Positions 45,003-54,025 of a stretch of DNA of 64,000 bases are shown one piece after another. How positions within the stretch are numbered: the first letter of the stretch is position 1; each line of letters opens with the position of its first letter. The position numbers were made by a program, and so were the translations under genes. Origin of the DNA: Candidatus Poribacteria bacterium. GTDB taxonomy: Bacteria > Poribacteria > WGA-4E > GCA-2687025. Below the pieces are notes generated by a model, which searched no databases, was not told where the DNA came from, and was given only the letters and a program-made list of their open reading frames with translations. The stretch spans positions 1-64,000 of the forward strand of contig JAPPNK010000025.1 in assembly GCA_028818695.1 (NCBI GenBank), given 5' to 3'.

Positions 45003-46442
45003 TCAAGCGATCAGTTCCGCAATCGCTTCTCCGCCCGTTTGGGACAGTTGTTTATACCGCCCGCCGTGAAAATAGGTCAGTTGGCTGTCGTCTAAGCCGA
45101 GCAGCCGCAGGATCGTCACATGGATGTCGCGTATCGGCCGCGCCGCTTCGACGGCTGTTTCGCCGATTTCATCCGTCGCGCCGACGACCCTGCCCGCGTT
45201 GATGCCGCCGCCCGCGAGCCACATCGCCATCGCGCTTGGGTTATGGTCGCGCCCGTATGCGACGCCGCCGCGCCGCATGCCGTTGTCGGGGCTTCGCCCA
45301 AATTCGCCGCACCAGACGATAAGCGTTTCCTCCAGCATTCCGCGCCGTTTCAGGTCCTGAATGAGCGCGGCGATCGGCTTGTCGACGCTGTGGATGAGCG
45401 CGCTGTGCGACCGCTCTAAGTAGTCATGCGAGTCCCATCCGCTTGAGTATAACTGCACAAAACGAACGCCCCGCTCAACGAGGCGGCGCGCGAGCAGGCA
45501 TTTTCGTCCGAAGGCGTCCGTCGCCTTCTCGCCGATTCCGTACATTTCGCGCGTCTTCTCATTTTCGCCGGAGATGTCCAGCGCGTCCGGCGCCTCCATC
45601 TGCATGCGAAACGCCAGCTCGTAGCTTTCCATGCGCGCGTTCAGGTCGGTCGCGTTCGGGCGATGCTCGGCGTGGCGGCTGTTCAGCTCTTTCAGCAGGT
45701 CCAGCCCGCGCCGCTGATGCTCAGGGTTGCCGCCGTCAGGGGGAGTCAGGTCTAAGATGGGCGAGCCTTTTGAGCGCAGCGGCGTCGCTTGGTAATGCGC
45801 CGGCAGAAAGCCGTTGGACCAGTTCCCGGCGCCGCCTTGCGGATGCGCGACCTCCGGGAGAACGATGAAAGCCGGCAGATTCTCGTTGAGCGTCCCCAGC
45901 CCGTAGGTCACCCAGGCGCCGACAGCCGGGTCGCCGCCGAATTTTGCCCCCGTGTTCATATGGTACAACGCGGTCGGATGATCGACCGACTCGCCTTGGC
46001 AGCCTCGGTAGAAGCAGATGTCGTCGGCGACAGCGGGGAGATGCGTGAATTGGTCGCACATGTCCGCGCCCGACCTGCCGACCTTACGGCTCTTGAACGG
46101 GCTTTGAACATAATACCGCTTGCCCTGCGCCATCGGCGAAAACGCCTTGCCGCGCCGTTCAAACTGCGTCATATGCAGCTCCGCCAGCTTCGGCTTCGGG
46201 TCGAACGTGTCGATATGGCTCGGTCCGCCCTCCATGGTGAGCCAGATGCATGCCTTCGCTTTGGCGGGAAACATGGGCGGCTTTGCGGCGAGCGGGCTGT
46301 CAATGGCGGCGGACGCTTCGCGCGTCAACAAGCTGCTGAACGCCGCGGCGCCGACGCTCGCTCCTAACCCAAAAAAGAACTCCCGGCGGCTCATCTCCCG
46401 TATGCCGTATCGGCTTAATTGCGCGTGCGTCCGATCTTTCAT
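45003..46442 (-). CDS. DUF1501 protein with twin-arginine signal
   Basis: 479 residues of the DUF1501 family (alkaline-phosphatase fold, function unproven), found in hundreds in Planctomycetes and related phyla next to PSD1 proteins. Twin-arginine signal SRREFFFGLGASVGAAAF (residues 18-35). CIWLTMEGGPSHIDTFDPKP is the family hallmark; later WCGEFGRSPDN and GRDHNPSAMAMWLAGGG complete it. Start at 46442 has GGAAGGAA. It follows its PSD1 partner by 23 bp. Confidence 0.92.
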   Translation of the reverse strand: MKDRTHAQLSRYGIREMSRREFFFGLGASVGAAAFSSLLTREASAAIDSPLAAKPPMFPAKAKACIWLTMEGGPSHIDTFDPKPKLAELHMTQFERRGKAFSPMAQGKRYYVQSPFKSRKVGRSGADMCDQFTHLPAVADDICFYRGCQGESVDHPTALYHMNTGAKFGGDPAVGAWVTYGLGTLNENLPAFIVLPEVAHPQGGAGNWSNGFLPAHYQATPLRSKGSPILDLTPPDGGNPEHQRRGLDLLKELNSRHAEHRPNATDLNARMESYELAFRMQMEAPDALDISGENEKTREMYGIGEKATDAFGRKCLLARRLVERGVRFVQLYSSGWDSHDYLERSHSALIHSVDKPIAALIQDLKRRGMLEETLIVWCGEFGRSPDNGMRRGGVAYGRDHNPSAMAMWLAGGGINAGRVVGATDEIGETAVEAARPIRDIHVTILRLLGLDDSQLTYFHGGRYKQLSQTGGEAIAELIA

Positions 46443-46465
46443 TTTGCGTTCCTTCCGATGCGCTT

Positions 46466-49198
46466 TCAATAGATATAGATAAACTCGTTCGCGTTCAGCA
46501 GCAGCAGGCACAGGTCGGCGAGCGCGCGCGTCTGCGGCGGCGCCTCCCACGGCTTCAAGTCCGCTTCATAGTTCTCGTAAATGTCCAGTCGTTCGACGTA
46601 GATAAACGGCTCGCCCGTCATCTCTTCAATCATCTCGCGCTCAATGCTGGTCGGATAGACGAACGGCGTCGGCATATGGGTTTCATGCCGTTTCTCCGCC
46701 GCCTTGAGATACCGCTCGGCGCTTTGCCGCTCTGCGGCGGTCGGGTTGCGTCCGAAGGCGCGTTGGAAGGCGCGCTCGATTCGCCCTGTCGGCTCAGACC
46801 GTTCCGTCTCGATCTGCGCCGCCATCGCGAGCGCGCGGTCCTGGCTGGAGCGGCTGTTCATGAGCGCCAGCGCCTGCGGCGTCACAATGGACGACTCGCG
46901 CGTTTCACATGCCTCGTTGACGTCCGGCTGGTTGAACGCCTCCATCCACGGGTCCGACAGCCCGCGGTAGCGGTACGCATACGCCGAGCGGCGATGCCGT
47001 TCATCGCGCGTTCTAGAGGGCTGATACGCCGGCCCGATGGAACCCATGATATGTCTCGGCACGAGCGCCGCCTCTAGATTCATCTCAGGGAAAATGGGCA
47101 GACCGCCTATCTCCAAGCGCAGCTCGCCCGACGCCTGCAGCATGCTGTCGCGCAGCTCCTCGGAGGTCAACCGCCGGGAGGCGAAACGCGCCAGCAGCTC
47201 ATTCCGCGGGTCCAGCGCCTGCGTCTCCGCCAGATCGGGGCGCGACGCGGACTGCCGATAGGTCTCGGAACTGAGAATGAGACGATGCAGCTCTTTAAAC
47301 GACCAGCCGCTATCGATGAAATACGCGGCGAGCCAGTCAAGCAGTTCGGGATGCGTAGGCTTTGCGCCGGTCGCGCCGAAGTTGTTAGAATTTGCCGCCA
47401 GCCCGCGCCCAAAATGCCACTGCCAGACGCGGTTCACAATGGATCGCGCCGCGAGCGGGTTGCCGTCGTCCGCGATCCATTCCGCCAGCGCGAGCCGCCG
47501 ACCCTTCAACCCGATCGGTATCGGCGCGGCAGGCCCCTCCGCCATTTCAATGACGCTCAACGCGCCCGGATCGACCGATTCGCCCGGCGAATGAATCGAT
47601 CCGCCGTCCAATATAAACGTATCGACAGGCTCCCCTTCGACCGACTCTGGCAGACGGATGCGCGTCGCCACATTGCCCGTCGGCGCCTTCGGCCCGTCGT
47701 ACACGCTCAACGCGATGGGGCGGTAACGATCTAACTGCCACGCCAGAATTCGAACGCGCTTGTTGAGCGCCTTGCGCGTTCCGAGGTCTTGATAGGTTAA
47801 CCCGTAGGCGAGCGGCGGTTTCTGATCTTTCGGCAGCTTCTGCCGCTCTTTGAACGGGAGATACTCCAAGCCCCGTTCCTCCATCCATTTCCGCGCCGCC
47901 TTTTCTTCTTTGGCGTTCAGGGCTGACTGCTGCGCCTTCGTTTCGCTCAACAGCGCCTCGATGCGCTGACGCCCTTCCTCAAAACGGGCGGCGTTTTCGC
48001 TTGGAAGAAACGGAACGTTCGGCTCCGCAAATTGCGCAGTCGCAAACGCCGCCTGTACCCGGTAAAAATCGCGCGTCGGGATCGGGTCTGTTTTATGGTC
48101 ATGGCAGCGGGCGCAGCGCAGCGGTATCGAAAGAAACGTCGCGCCGACGCTGTTGGTCACATCGTCCAGAAAGAACTGCCGCGTCTCCGCGCTGACGCTC
48201 ATGCCGGTCTGCTCCCATGGACCCATACGCAGAAAACCGACCGCGATCAGCGGCTCCAAACCGCCTTCGTCTAGGTTGTCGCCCGCAATCTGCTCCTTCA
48301 CAAACTGATTGTACGGCTTGTCTTCGTTGAACGCGCGGATCACATAGTCGCGGTAGCGCCATGCGTTGGGACGCTCATAGTCGTTGGAAAATCCGCCCGT
48401 GTCGGCATACCGCGCGACATCCAGCCACCGGCGCCCCCAATGCTCGCCGTATTGAGGGCTTGCCAAAAGCCGCTCCACTAGACGCATGAAGGCGTCGTCT
48501 CCGCTGTCCTTCTCAAAAGCGGCGATCTGCTCCGCCGTCGGAGGCAGCCCTGTCAGATTATACGAGACGCGCCGGATGAGGTCTCTTCGGCTGGCTGGCG
48601 GAGCCGTTTCAAGACCCTCTTCGCGCAGCTTGCGCTGTATAAAGGCGTCGATCGGATGGTCAACCCCTTCTATCTGCGGGACGGCGGGGCGCGTCAACGG
48701 CTGAAACGCCCACAGGTCGTCAGGGCGGTAAAGCCTGTATGTCCATTCGTCTGTCAGCCCGCCGCTTGTTTGTATCGGCTTTCGCCCGTGCGCGTCCGGC
48801 GGCGCGTCCCAGCTGATTGGCTGTGGCGGGTTCAGGTTCCATTCGGCGCCTTCCAGTATCCAGAGCCGTATCGCTTTGACCTGCTCGTCGGTGAGGCGGT
48901 CGTTCTCCTTGGGAGGCATGCGCCGATGCGGGTCTTGCCATTGAACGGCGCGGTAGAGCGGGCTGTTGTCGGGGTCGCCAGGCAGAACGGCAGGCTTGCC
49001 GGATTCGCCGCCGGCTGTCATCCGCGCGCGGGTGGAAAGATCGTATCCGCCGCGCAGATCGTCAGGGTCGGCTCCGTGGCATGCCATGCATTTCGCCTGC
49101 AGGACAGGATAGATGTCGCGCTTGAAACGCATCGGGTCCTTGGCGGAAAGAGACGCAAGCATGAAGACGAAACAGAACGCCGCCGCAACTTTCTTCAT
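46466..49198 (-). CDS. Planctomycete-type cytochrome c / DUF1549-DUF1553 (PSD1) protein
   Basis: 910 residues. Signal peptide (residues 1-19), then a cytochrome-c-like PSCyt1 domain with haem motif CMACH at 37-41. PSCyt2/DUF1549 follows (HPIDAFIQRKLREEGL, RRVSYNLTGLPPT, YGEHWGRRWLDVARYADT), including a second CxxCH (CARCH near 361) before DHKTDPIPTRDFY. The C-terminal DUF1553/PSD1 domain has SIVNRVWQWHFGRGL, THPELLDWLA, LILSSETYRQS. Probably exported and possibly redox-active, but no member of the family has a firm role that I know. Start 49198 has GGGAG; promoter at 49231-49259. Confidence 0.94.
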   Translation of the reverse strand: MKKVAAAFCFVFMLASLSAKDPMRFKRDIYPVLQAKCMACHGADPDDLRGGYDLSTRARMTAGGESGKPAVLPGDPDNSPLYRAVQWQDPHRRMPPKENDRLTDEQVKAIRLWILEGAEWNLNPPQPISWDAPPDAHGRKPIQTSGGLTDEWTYRLYRPDDLWAFQPLTRPAVPQIEGVDHPIDAFIQRKLREEGLETAPPASRRDLIRRVSYNLTGLPPTAEQIAAFEKDSGDDAFMRLVERLLASPQYGEHWGRRWLDVARYADTGGFSNDYERPNAWRYRDYVIRAFNEDKPYNQFVKEQIAGDNLDEGGLEPLIAVGFLRMGPWEQTGMSVSAETRQFFLDDVTNSVGATFLSIPLRCARCHDHKTDPIPTRDFYRVQAAFATAQFAEPNVPFLPSENAARFEEGRQRIEALLSETKAQQSALNAKEEKAARKWMEERGLEYLPFKERQKLPKDQKPPLAYGLTYQDLGTRKALNKRVRILAWQLDRYRPIALSVYDGPKAPTGNVATRIRLPESVEGEPVDTFILDGGSIHSPGESVDPGALSVIEMAEGPAAPIPIGLKGRRLALAEWIADDGNPLAARSIVNRVWQWHFGRGLAANSNNFGATGAKPTHPELLDWLAAYFIDSGWSFKELHRLILSSETYRQSASRPDLAETQALDPRNELLARFASRRLTSEELRDSMLQASGELRLEIGGLPIFPEMNLEAALVPRHIMGSIGPAYQPSRTRDERHRRSAYAYRYRGLSDPWMEAFNQPDVNEACETRESSIVTPQALALMNSRSSQDRALAMAAQIETERSEPTGRIERAFQRAFGRNPTAAERQSAERYLKAAEKRHETHMPTPFVYPTSIEREMIEEMTGEPFIYVERLDIYENYEADLKPWEAPPQTRALADLCLLLLNANEFIYIY

Positions 49199-49230
49199 AT
49201 AAACTCCCGCCTTTGCGCTGCTTGAAACGC

Positions 49231-49259
49231 ATTGTAAAGGCAAAGGCGGGAGGTGTCAA
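49231..49259 (-). promoter_or_regulatory. Consensus sigma-70 promoter of the PSD1/DUF1501 operon
   Basis: Minus strand TTGACA (49259-49254), 17-base spacer, TACAAT (49236-49231). Transcription start near 49224, about 26 bases before the PSD1 ATG. This is among the best promoter matches in the window. Confidence 0.8.
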
Positions 49260-49292
49260 GCGAACGGGGCGCCGTAAAAGACGCCCCTCGCG

Positions 49293-49850
49293 TCATTTTT
49301 CTTCGCCGCTCTCACCGCAAAAATAAAGATTATCGTTAAGAAAAGGAATCAATGCTAAATTTATTCCTTGGATCTGGTTTTGTAATCTGTCAATCTCGCC
49401 ATTTGTCAAAAATCCAATAGAGCCATGTTCACGCGCGTCAAAGTTATCATTGGCAAGTTCACCAATGGCGCGTCCGAACCCTTTACGGATCAAAAGGGCT
49501 TTGGATATCGCGTTGGGCAATTCATAAAGTCCGGTTGTGGCAAAACTGTCTCGATTGTGTTGATCCAAAATATAGACCACATTGGAAATAAACCGCCTAT
49601 CATGCAATTGAAGAACGCCGCCTTCAATTCCGACAAAAAATGTCGCGCCGAGGTTCTGTTGGTCATTTATTCGCTTAGCGTTCTCAGCGCGATTTTTGGC
49701 GCCTTCAAATGTCTCAGCATTAGTGGGCTGCTCTGCAACACCTGAGCCAACAAGGATACCTTCGACCTCTACATGCTCAAAAAATGTTAGAAAACTTTCC
49801 CGCACGCTCTGAATCTTCACTGGGTTTTCGGACCCAACCAATACCTTCAT
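49293..49850 (-). CDS. YjjX-type inosine/xanthosine triphosphatase
   Basis: 185 residues. MKVLVGSENPVKIQSVRESF at the N-terminus, EQPTNAETFEGAKNRAENA and FFVGIEGGV are typical of the YjjX/DUF84 non-canonical purine NTPases, which hydrolyse ITP/XTP to keep them out of nucleic acids. The gene is clearly AT-richer than its surroundings (about 42 % GC in the 3' part by eye) and uses different codons, so recent transfer is likely. Start at 49850 has AGGA six bases before it. Confidence 0.88.
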   Translation of the reverse strand: MKVLVGSENPVKIQSVRESFLTFFEHVEVEGILVGSGVAEQPTNAETFEGAKNRAENAKRINDQQNLGATFFVGIEGGVLQLHDRRFISNVVYILDQHNRDSFATTGLYELPNAISKALLIRKGFGRAIGELANDNFDAREHGSIGFLTNGEIDRLQNQIQGINLALIPFLNDNLYFCGESGEEK

Positions 49851-50095
49851 GATAAATCCTGAATTATTTCCGTCAGTTCTTTTTGGGAGCAAGAATCTGC
49901 GCATCCGCGCACGGAGCCAACGGCAATGCAACGGCTGTCAAGCAGGCGGCAAAAGAAACGCGGCGGAGCATTATTGACTCCTTAGAGAGAGGGATATTTT
50001 TAAAATGATACACTTCCTACTCCCCTCGGTCTACTTCCCCTCGATCGCAAAGCAGGTCGTCCCTACGCCGCCCAAATAGAAACCTTGTCCGCTTC

Positions 50096-50118
50096 AATGT
50101 CCCGACTTAATGGCTGAG
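50096..50118. repeat. Half copy of the dispersed element's terminal repeat
   Basis: AATGTCCCGACTTAATGGCTGAG resembles the right-end repeat (ATGTCCCAACTAAAGCGCTAAG of copy 1). No hairpin adjoins. It lies in the 272-bp gap 49851-50122 after the AT-rich NTPase gene, where I see nothing else. Confidence 0.45.
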
Positions 50119-50122
50119 CCAG

Positions 50123-51154
50123 CTAGCAGGTTGAAAGAATATCCTCCGCAAGGCTCCCGCACAGCGCCTCAAACCCTTCGCGCCGAAACCGAGACGGCGG
50201 ATCAATGATGTCGGGACGCCCGATGACCGCGTAATGATCGACCGCCGCGAATCCGCGCGTTTCCCCCCATAGCTGCGACAATGTCGGAGCGACGCCGTCC
50301 GTCAGCCGCGCATCCACCTCCACGCGCCCCTCCTTCGGCCAGATGCAGCCGTCCAAAACGGCAGAGCGCGGCGCGCCGCCTTTCGGCCATCGGGACGCAT
50401 AGTAGTCCATGAAGGCGTATAGGCTCGCCCGGCGCGGAGCGCGGACTCCCGCCGCATAGCTGATATACCGCGCGTTTGGAGCGTCCGACATCCTTGCTGA
50501 AAGGCGGCGCATGCGCTCCGAGCTCATATCCTCCAGCGCCCCGCTCAGCTTCGAAAGGCTGCGCAAATACTGCGCAACCGCCGGCAGACGCCCCTGCGGA
50601 TCCTCCGCAAGGTCTTCGAAGACGCGCAGGATGTCCCTCGGCGCGCCGTTCAGGCTCCGCTCCAGCGCATATTTCCGCGTTTCAAAAAAACGCCATGCCT
50701 GTTCAACCGCGTTCGGCTCAGCGAGCTTCAACGCCGAGCGCGAGCAGAACGCCATGAACTTGTCAAAACGAACCGCGCGTCCAAAATCTGCCAACGGCGT
50801 CCCAAAATGCGGCGCCGCAATGCAGATCACCGTCCGCAGACGCTCCTGAAGCGGAGCCGGCAGATGAACAGAAACGGCGGGCGACGCCAGCCAGCGCGCG
50901 TCCAGACCGCCCATGCTATGCCCAATCAGATGAAGCGAACGGGGAAGGGCGCGCTCCTGAGGAAACATGCGAACAATGTTGCGGCGCAGACGCTCGGCGC
51001 GCCGTTCAATCGAAGCGGCGGGGTGCGTCGGAACCGAGACAGGCTCTATGCCGCGCTTCAACAGCTCCGCCGACACCGCTCCCCAGTAGTCGAACCGAGG
51101 ACCAGAACCGGCAAAGCCCATGTAGCCTGGTATCAGGACGGCAAGATGCCTCAT
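50123..51154 (-). CDS. Alpha/beta-hydrolase, triacylglycerol-lipase-like
   Basis: 343 residues. LIPGYMGFAGSG forms the oxyanion region, LIGHSMGGLDARWL is the nucleophile elbow (Ser of GHSMG) and CIAAPHFGTPLADF follows as in bacterial lipases of the LipA/PGAP1-like type. VAPTLSQLWG and DHYAVIGRPD give the likely Asp and His. No signal peptide, so cytoplasmic. ATGA overlap with the membrane-protein gene upstream. Confidence 0.86.
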   Translation of the reverse strand: MRHLAVLIPGYMGFAGSGPRFDYWGAVSAELLKRGIEPVSVPTHPAASIERRAERLRRNIVRMFPQERALPRSLHLIGHSMGGLDARWLASPAVSVHLPAPLQERLRTVICIAAPHFGTPLADFGRAVRFDKFMAFCSRSALKLAEPNAVEQAWRFFETRKYALERSLNGAPRDILRVFEDLAEDPQGRLPAVAQYLRSLSKLSGALEDMSSERMRRLSARMSDAPNARYISYAAGVRAPRRASLYAFMDYYASRWPKGGAPRSAVLDGCIWPKEGRVEVDARLTDGVAPTLSQLWGETRGFAAVDHYAVIGRPDIIDPPSRFRREGFEALCGSLAEDILSTC

Positions 51155-52737
51155 TCTTCCGCCGAATCCTCCGTTTCTTTGTCAAACTCCTGCTTCGACT
51201 TCACGAGGTAGATGTTGTACCGCTCATTCCCGATTGCCGCCGGTCCCATGAAGGACCGCAGCAGCTCAATGCGCGGGTTTTCTTCTAAAACCTCTTCAGA
51301 CAGGCTGCCGCTAAGCGCGATGAGCGTTTCATGCTCTCTGTCGAGCGCCGTCTGGGCGACCTCCCTATTGGTAGCGCTTCGGCTGCGTTCGAGGTCCCAG
51401 CGCACGAACGAGCCGAAGCGCGTTCCGCGCGTGTAGTAAAACCGCTCATTTTGAAGAAAGCCGACGATGGCGCTGGTCGGCGCGTCCTCATGCGCGATGA
51501 TGTAGGCGTCCTGATAGCCCGCCTCGCGCAGATACTCCGCCGTTTCCTGCGCCCGCGAAAACACGACGCGGCGGTCCCAGCTGTGCGCCCGCAGCCCGCC
51601 GAACGCATGCAAGCCAAACAGCAGCGCCAATCCGACCGCCGCGGCGCGCTTCCAATGCGGATGAAAGCGCTCCAGAAAACGCGGAACCGCCAGCGGCGCG
51701 CTCCAATACCGCGCCGTCCAAGCGAGAACCGCCAGCGACAGATATAAAAACCCATGATGGCGGATGCTGCCAGGATACTTCATATAGAAAAATGTGAGAA
51801 GCCCGACCGTCGCCGTCCCGTACGCCAGAACCGCGGACGGACGCCGCCATAAACTAATCAGAAAAAGAGACGCCAAACCGACGCTGAACCAGAGCTTGTG
51901 CGCGTTGTAAAAGCCCCAGTCGTACAGCGCATGGGAACCCCATCCGTTCTCTTTCGGTACCATAAAATACGCCCAGTTGAGGCGTTCTAGTATGTTGCGC
52001 GCGCGGTTCGGATCCCAGCTGGTATGCCACCCGACCGCAAAGCCGTAATCGGGGGGCGGCTTCAGCTGAAGAACCGCCGTCAAAATGCCGACGCCGATGA
52101 GCGCGAAGCCGATCCAGACGCGCCGCCGTTCCAAAGGCTCCGCCTCGGCAATCTCGCGCCGGCGGATGAGCGCTTCCAACGTCAACCCAAACGCGAGCGC
52201 GATGACGACAATGAGCGCATGAACGCTCGTATGGCACGCCAGCAACAGCGCCGCCCCAATCCAGTGAAAATACTTGAACCGATGCTGAAACAGAGCCGCA
52301 AACGCAAACAGCAGCAGCATTCCGACGCCGTAGTTTCGGCAGACAACGGCGTACTCATACGAGGGAAAGTAGCCGAACGCGAACAAAGCCCGCGCCGCCG
52401 GATGAAACGGAGCGTACCGCGTGAAAAGAAAAACCGCCGCCGCCGCAATCGCCAGATGTAAAATCTGCATTCCGACAGGCGACCAGGAGAGGCGCGTCGC
52501 GAGCATCAGCAGGAGGTGCCACAAGCCTGGATGCCCCTCGTATTTGAGATGGCGATGAAGGTCGATCGGACCCGTGCTGTCTCGGGCGAGCAGCCACGCT
52601 TGTATTTCGTCGCGCCACATTTCATGCTGCCCTGCCGTCCATTCGACAAACAGGACGAACGCCGCTGTTACAACGACCGCAAACGGCAGTTCCCAGCGCT
52701 TGTAGGGCGCGTTTTCCCCTTGAAGCGAGCGCAGCAT
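51151..52737 (-). CDS. Multi-spanning membrane protein, GT-C glycosyltransferase-like
   Basis: 528 residues with about 9-10 hydrophobic helices between residues 18 and 370, then a soluble C-terminal domain of about 140 residues. MWRDEIQAWLLARDS in the first external loop and YEGHPGLWHLLLM recall the DE motif of GT-C (PMT/ArnT-like) transferases, which move sugars from polyprenyl phosphates. Assignment is tentative. Twelve bases after the oxidoreductase gene and overlapping the lipase gene, so one operon. Confidence 0.75.
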   Translation of the reverse strand: MLRSLQGENAPYKRWELPFAVVVTAAFVLFVEWTAGQHEMWRDEIQAWLLARDSTGPIDLHRHLKYEGHPGLWHLLLMLATRLSWSPVGMQILHLAIAAAAVFLFTRYAPFHPAARALFAFGYFPSYEYAVVCRNYGVGMLLLFAFAALFQHRFKYFHWIGAALLLACHTSVHALIVVIALAFGLTLEALIRRREIAEAEPLERRRVWIGFALIGVGILTAVLQLKPPPDYGFAVGWHTSWDPNRARNILERLNWAYFMVPKENGWGSHALYDWGFYNAHKLWFSVGLASLFLISLWRRPSAVLAYGTATVGLLTFFYMKYPGSIRHHGFLYLSLAVLAWTARYWSAPLAVPRFLERFHPHWKRAAAVGLALLFGLHAFGGLRAHSWDRRVVFSRAQETAEYLREAGYQDAYIIAHEDAPTSAIVGFLQNERFYYTRGTRFGSFVRWDLERSRSATNREVAQTALDREHETLIALSGSLSEEVLEENPRIELLRSFMGPAAIGNERYNIYLVKSKQEFDKETEDSAEE

Positions 52738-52749
52738 CTAGCGCTCCTT

Positions 52750-53811
52750 TCAGCTCTGCTCCGAGAGCGGAAGGGAGACGCGCCGCCCCTCCTGCGCCGA
52801 CCTGTAAGCCCCCAAGATCATCTCGATGCAGAGTTTGCCCTCCTGCGCGGTCGCATGCGGTTTGGACGAGTCTTTCAGATAGTCGATGAACGGGCGGGCG
52901 ACAGCGGCGATGCGCGCGCCATGGGACGCCGGGATCGGAAAGCCGAGGTCCTGCCAGCCGCGTTCCGCCTCCGCGCTGCGCCAGACCTTCAAGCCGATCG
53001 GATGCGGAAGCGAGGCGGCTGTGTTTGTCGAGGGACCGTCGTCATGGTTCTGGATCAGAACCGCCTCGTCCCCGTAAACCTCCGTTGTATTCTCTCCCGC
53101 CCAGACGACCGACGAGTTGAAAAGAACGCCCATCGCGCCGCTCTCAAAGCGGTAGATGGCGCAGCCCGTGTCGTCAGGGGCGGCGGAGCTGAGCAGGTTG
53201 TCGATCTCGGCGACGACGCTGACAGGCTTGCCCATCACCCAGAGCAGAAAATCTGCCGCATGGGAGGCGTCGTCCATCCACATACCCATGTTCTTGACAG
53301 GATCGACATGCCAGGAGGAGTGGAACGATTCATGGAAGAGCGCGGGGATGCAGTGCCGCCGGCGAATGACGCCGACCTTTCCGAGTTCTCCGTTTTGAAC
53401 CATCTCGCGTATCTTTTGGTTCATCGGATCTTGGCGCATCTGGTAAGCCATGGAGAATTGGACGCCCGCGTTTTCGACGTCGGAGATGATCTGATCGCAG
53501 TCTTCTAGGGTGAGCGCCATCGGCTTTTGAAGAAGGATATGCTTTCCCGCCCGGGCGGCGAGCCGTACCATTTCGGCGTGTCGGTAGGTTTCGATGCCGA
53601 TGATGACAGCGTCTACATCCGCGCGCTCAACCAGATCCTCCGGCGCGTCGCAAAGCGGCATGTCGTACCGCTGCGCTGCCGCCGCTCCTCGTCCGCGGTT
53701 GTCGTCCCAGCAGGCGGCTAAATGCGCGTCCTCAAAGCCGGCGATCTGCGCGCAGTAGGCGTTCACATGCCCATGCGCCAGGCTCATGATTCCGATGCCG
53801 ATCGATTTCAT
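52750..53811 (-). CDS. Gfo/Idh/MocA-family oxidoreductase
   Basis: 353 residues. GIGIMSLAHGHVNAYCAQI (Rossmann loop in which the usual GxGxxG is altered to IGIMSLAHGH), LLQKPMALTLEDC (the EKP motif reads QKP) and MWMDDASHAADFLLWVMG with the catalytic-type His. The altered loop and QKP mean cofactor binding may be non-standard. Start at 53811 has GAGGAG. The 214-bp gap upstream (53812-54025) contains degenerate GCGGGAATGAC-like repeat remnants and no gene. Confidence 0.88.
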   Translation of the reverse strand: MKSIGIGIMSLAHGHVNAYCAQIAGFEDAHLAACWDDNRGRGAAAAQRYDMPLCDAPEDLVERADVDAVIIGIETYRHAEMVRLAARAGKHILLQKPMALTLEDCDQIISDVENAGVQFSMAYQMRQDPMNQKIREMVQNGELGKVGVIRRRHCIPALFHESFHSSWHVDPVKNMGMWMDDASHAADFLLWVMGKPVSVVAEIDNLLSSAAPDDTGCAIYRFESGAMGVLFNSSVVWAGENTTEVYGDEAVLIQNHDDGPSTNTAASLPHPIGLKVWRSAEAERGWQDLGFPIPASHGARIAAVARPFIDYLKDSSKPHATAQEGKLCIEMILGAYRSAQEGRRVSLPLSEQS

Positions 53812-54025
53812 TCGTTCTCCTCTGCTATCAACCATACGCCCCACATCATAGCGCCAATGGAGGAACGGCGCCTGCAAACGAGCTAAGATTCTCGTTTTCA
53901 CGGGGCAGGCTATGAGGGCGCGGGAACGACGGAGAGGGGAGCGGGAATGACAGCAAGCAGGCGGCGGCTTTTCCGCTGATCATGGCGGATATAAGGTTGG
54001 CAGAGCGCTAAAAAAATGCCGCCGT

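Noticed and set aside
49266-49287. GGGGCG...CGCCCC hairpin near a T-run, possible terminator
   Set aside because: The T-run is about ten bases beyond the stem on the plus strand, where no gene ends, and is absent on the minus strand, where it would be needed.
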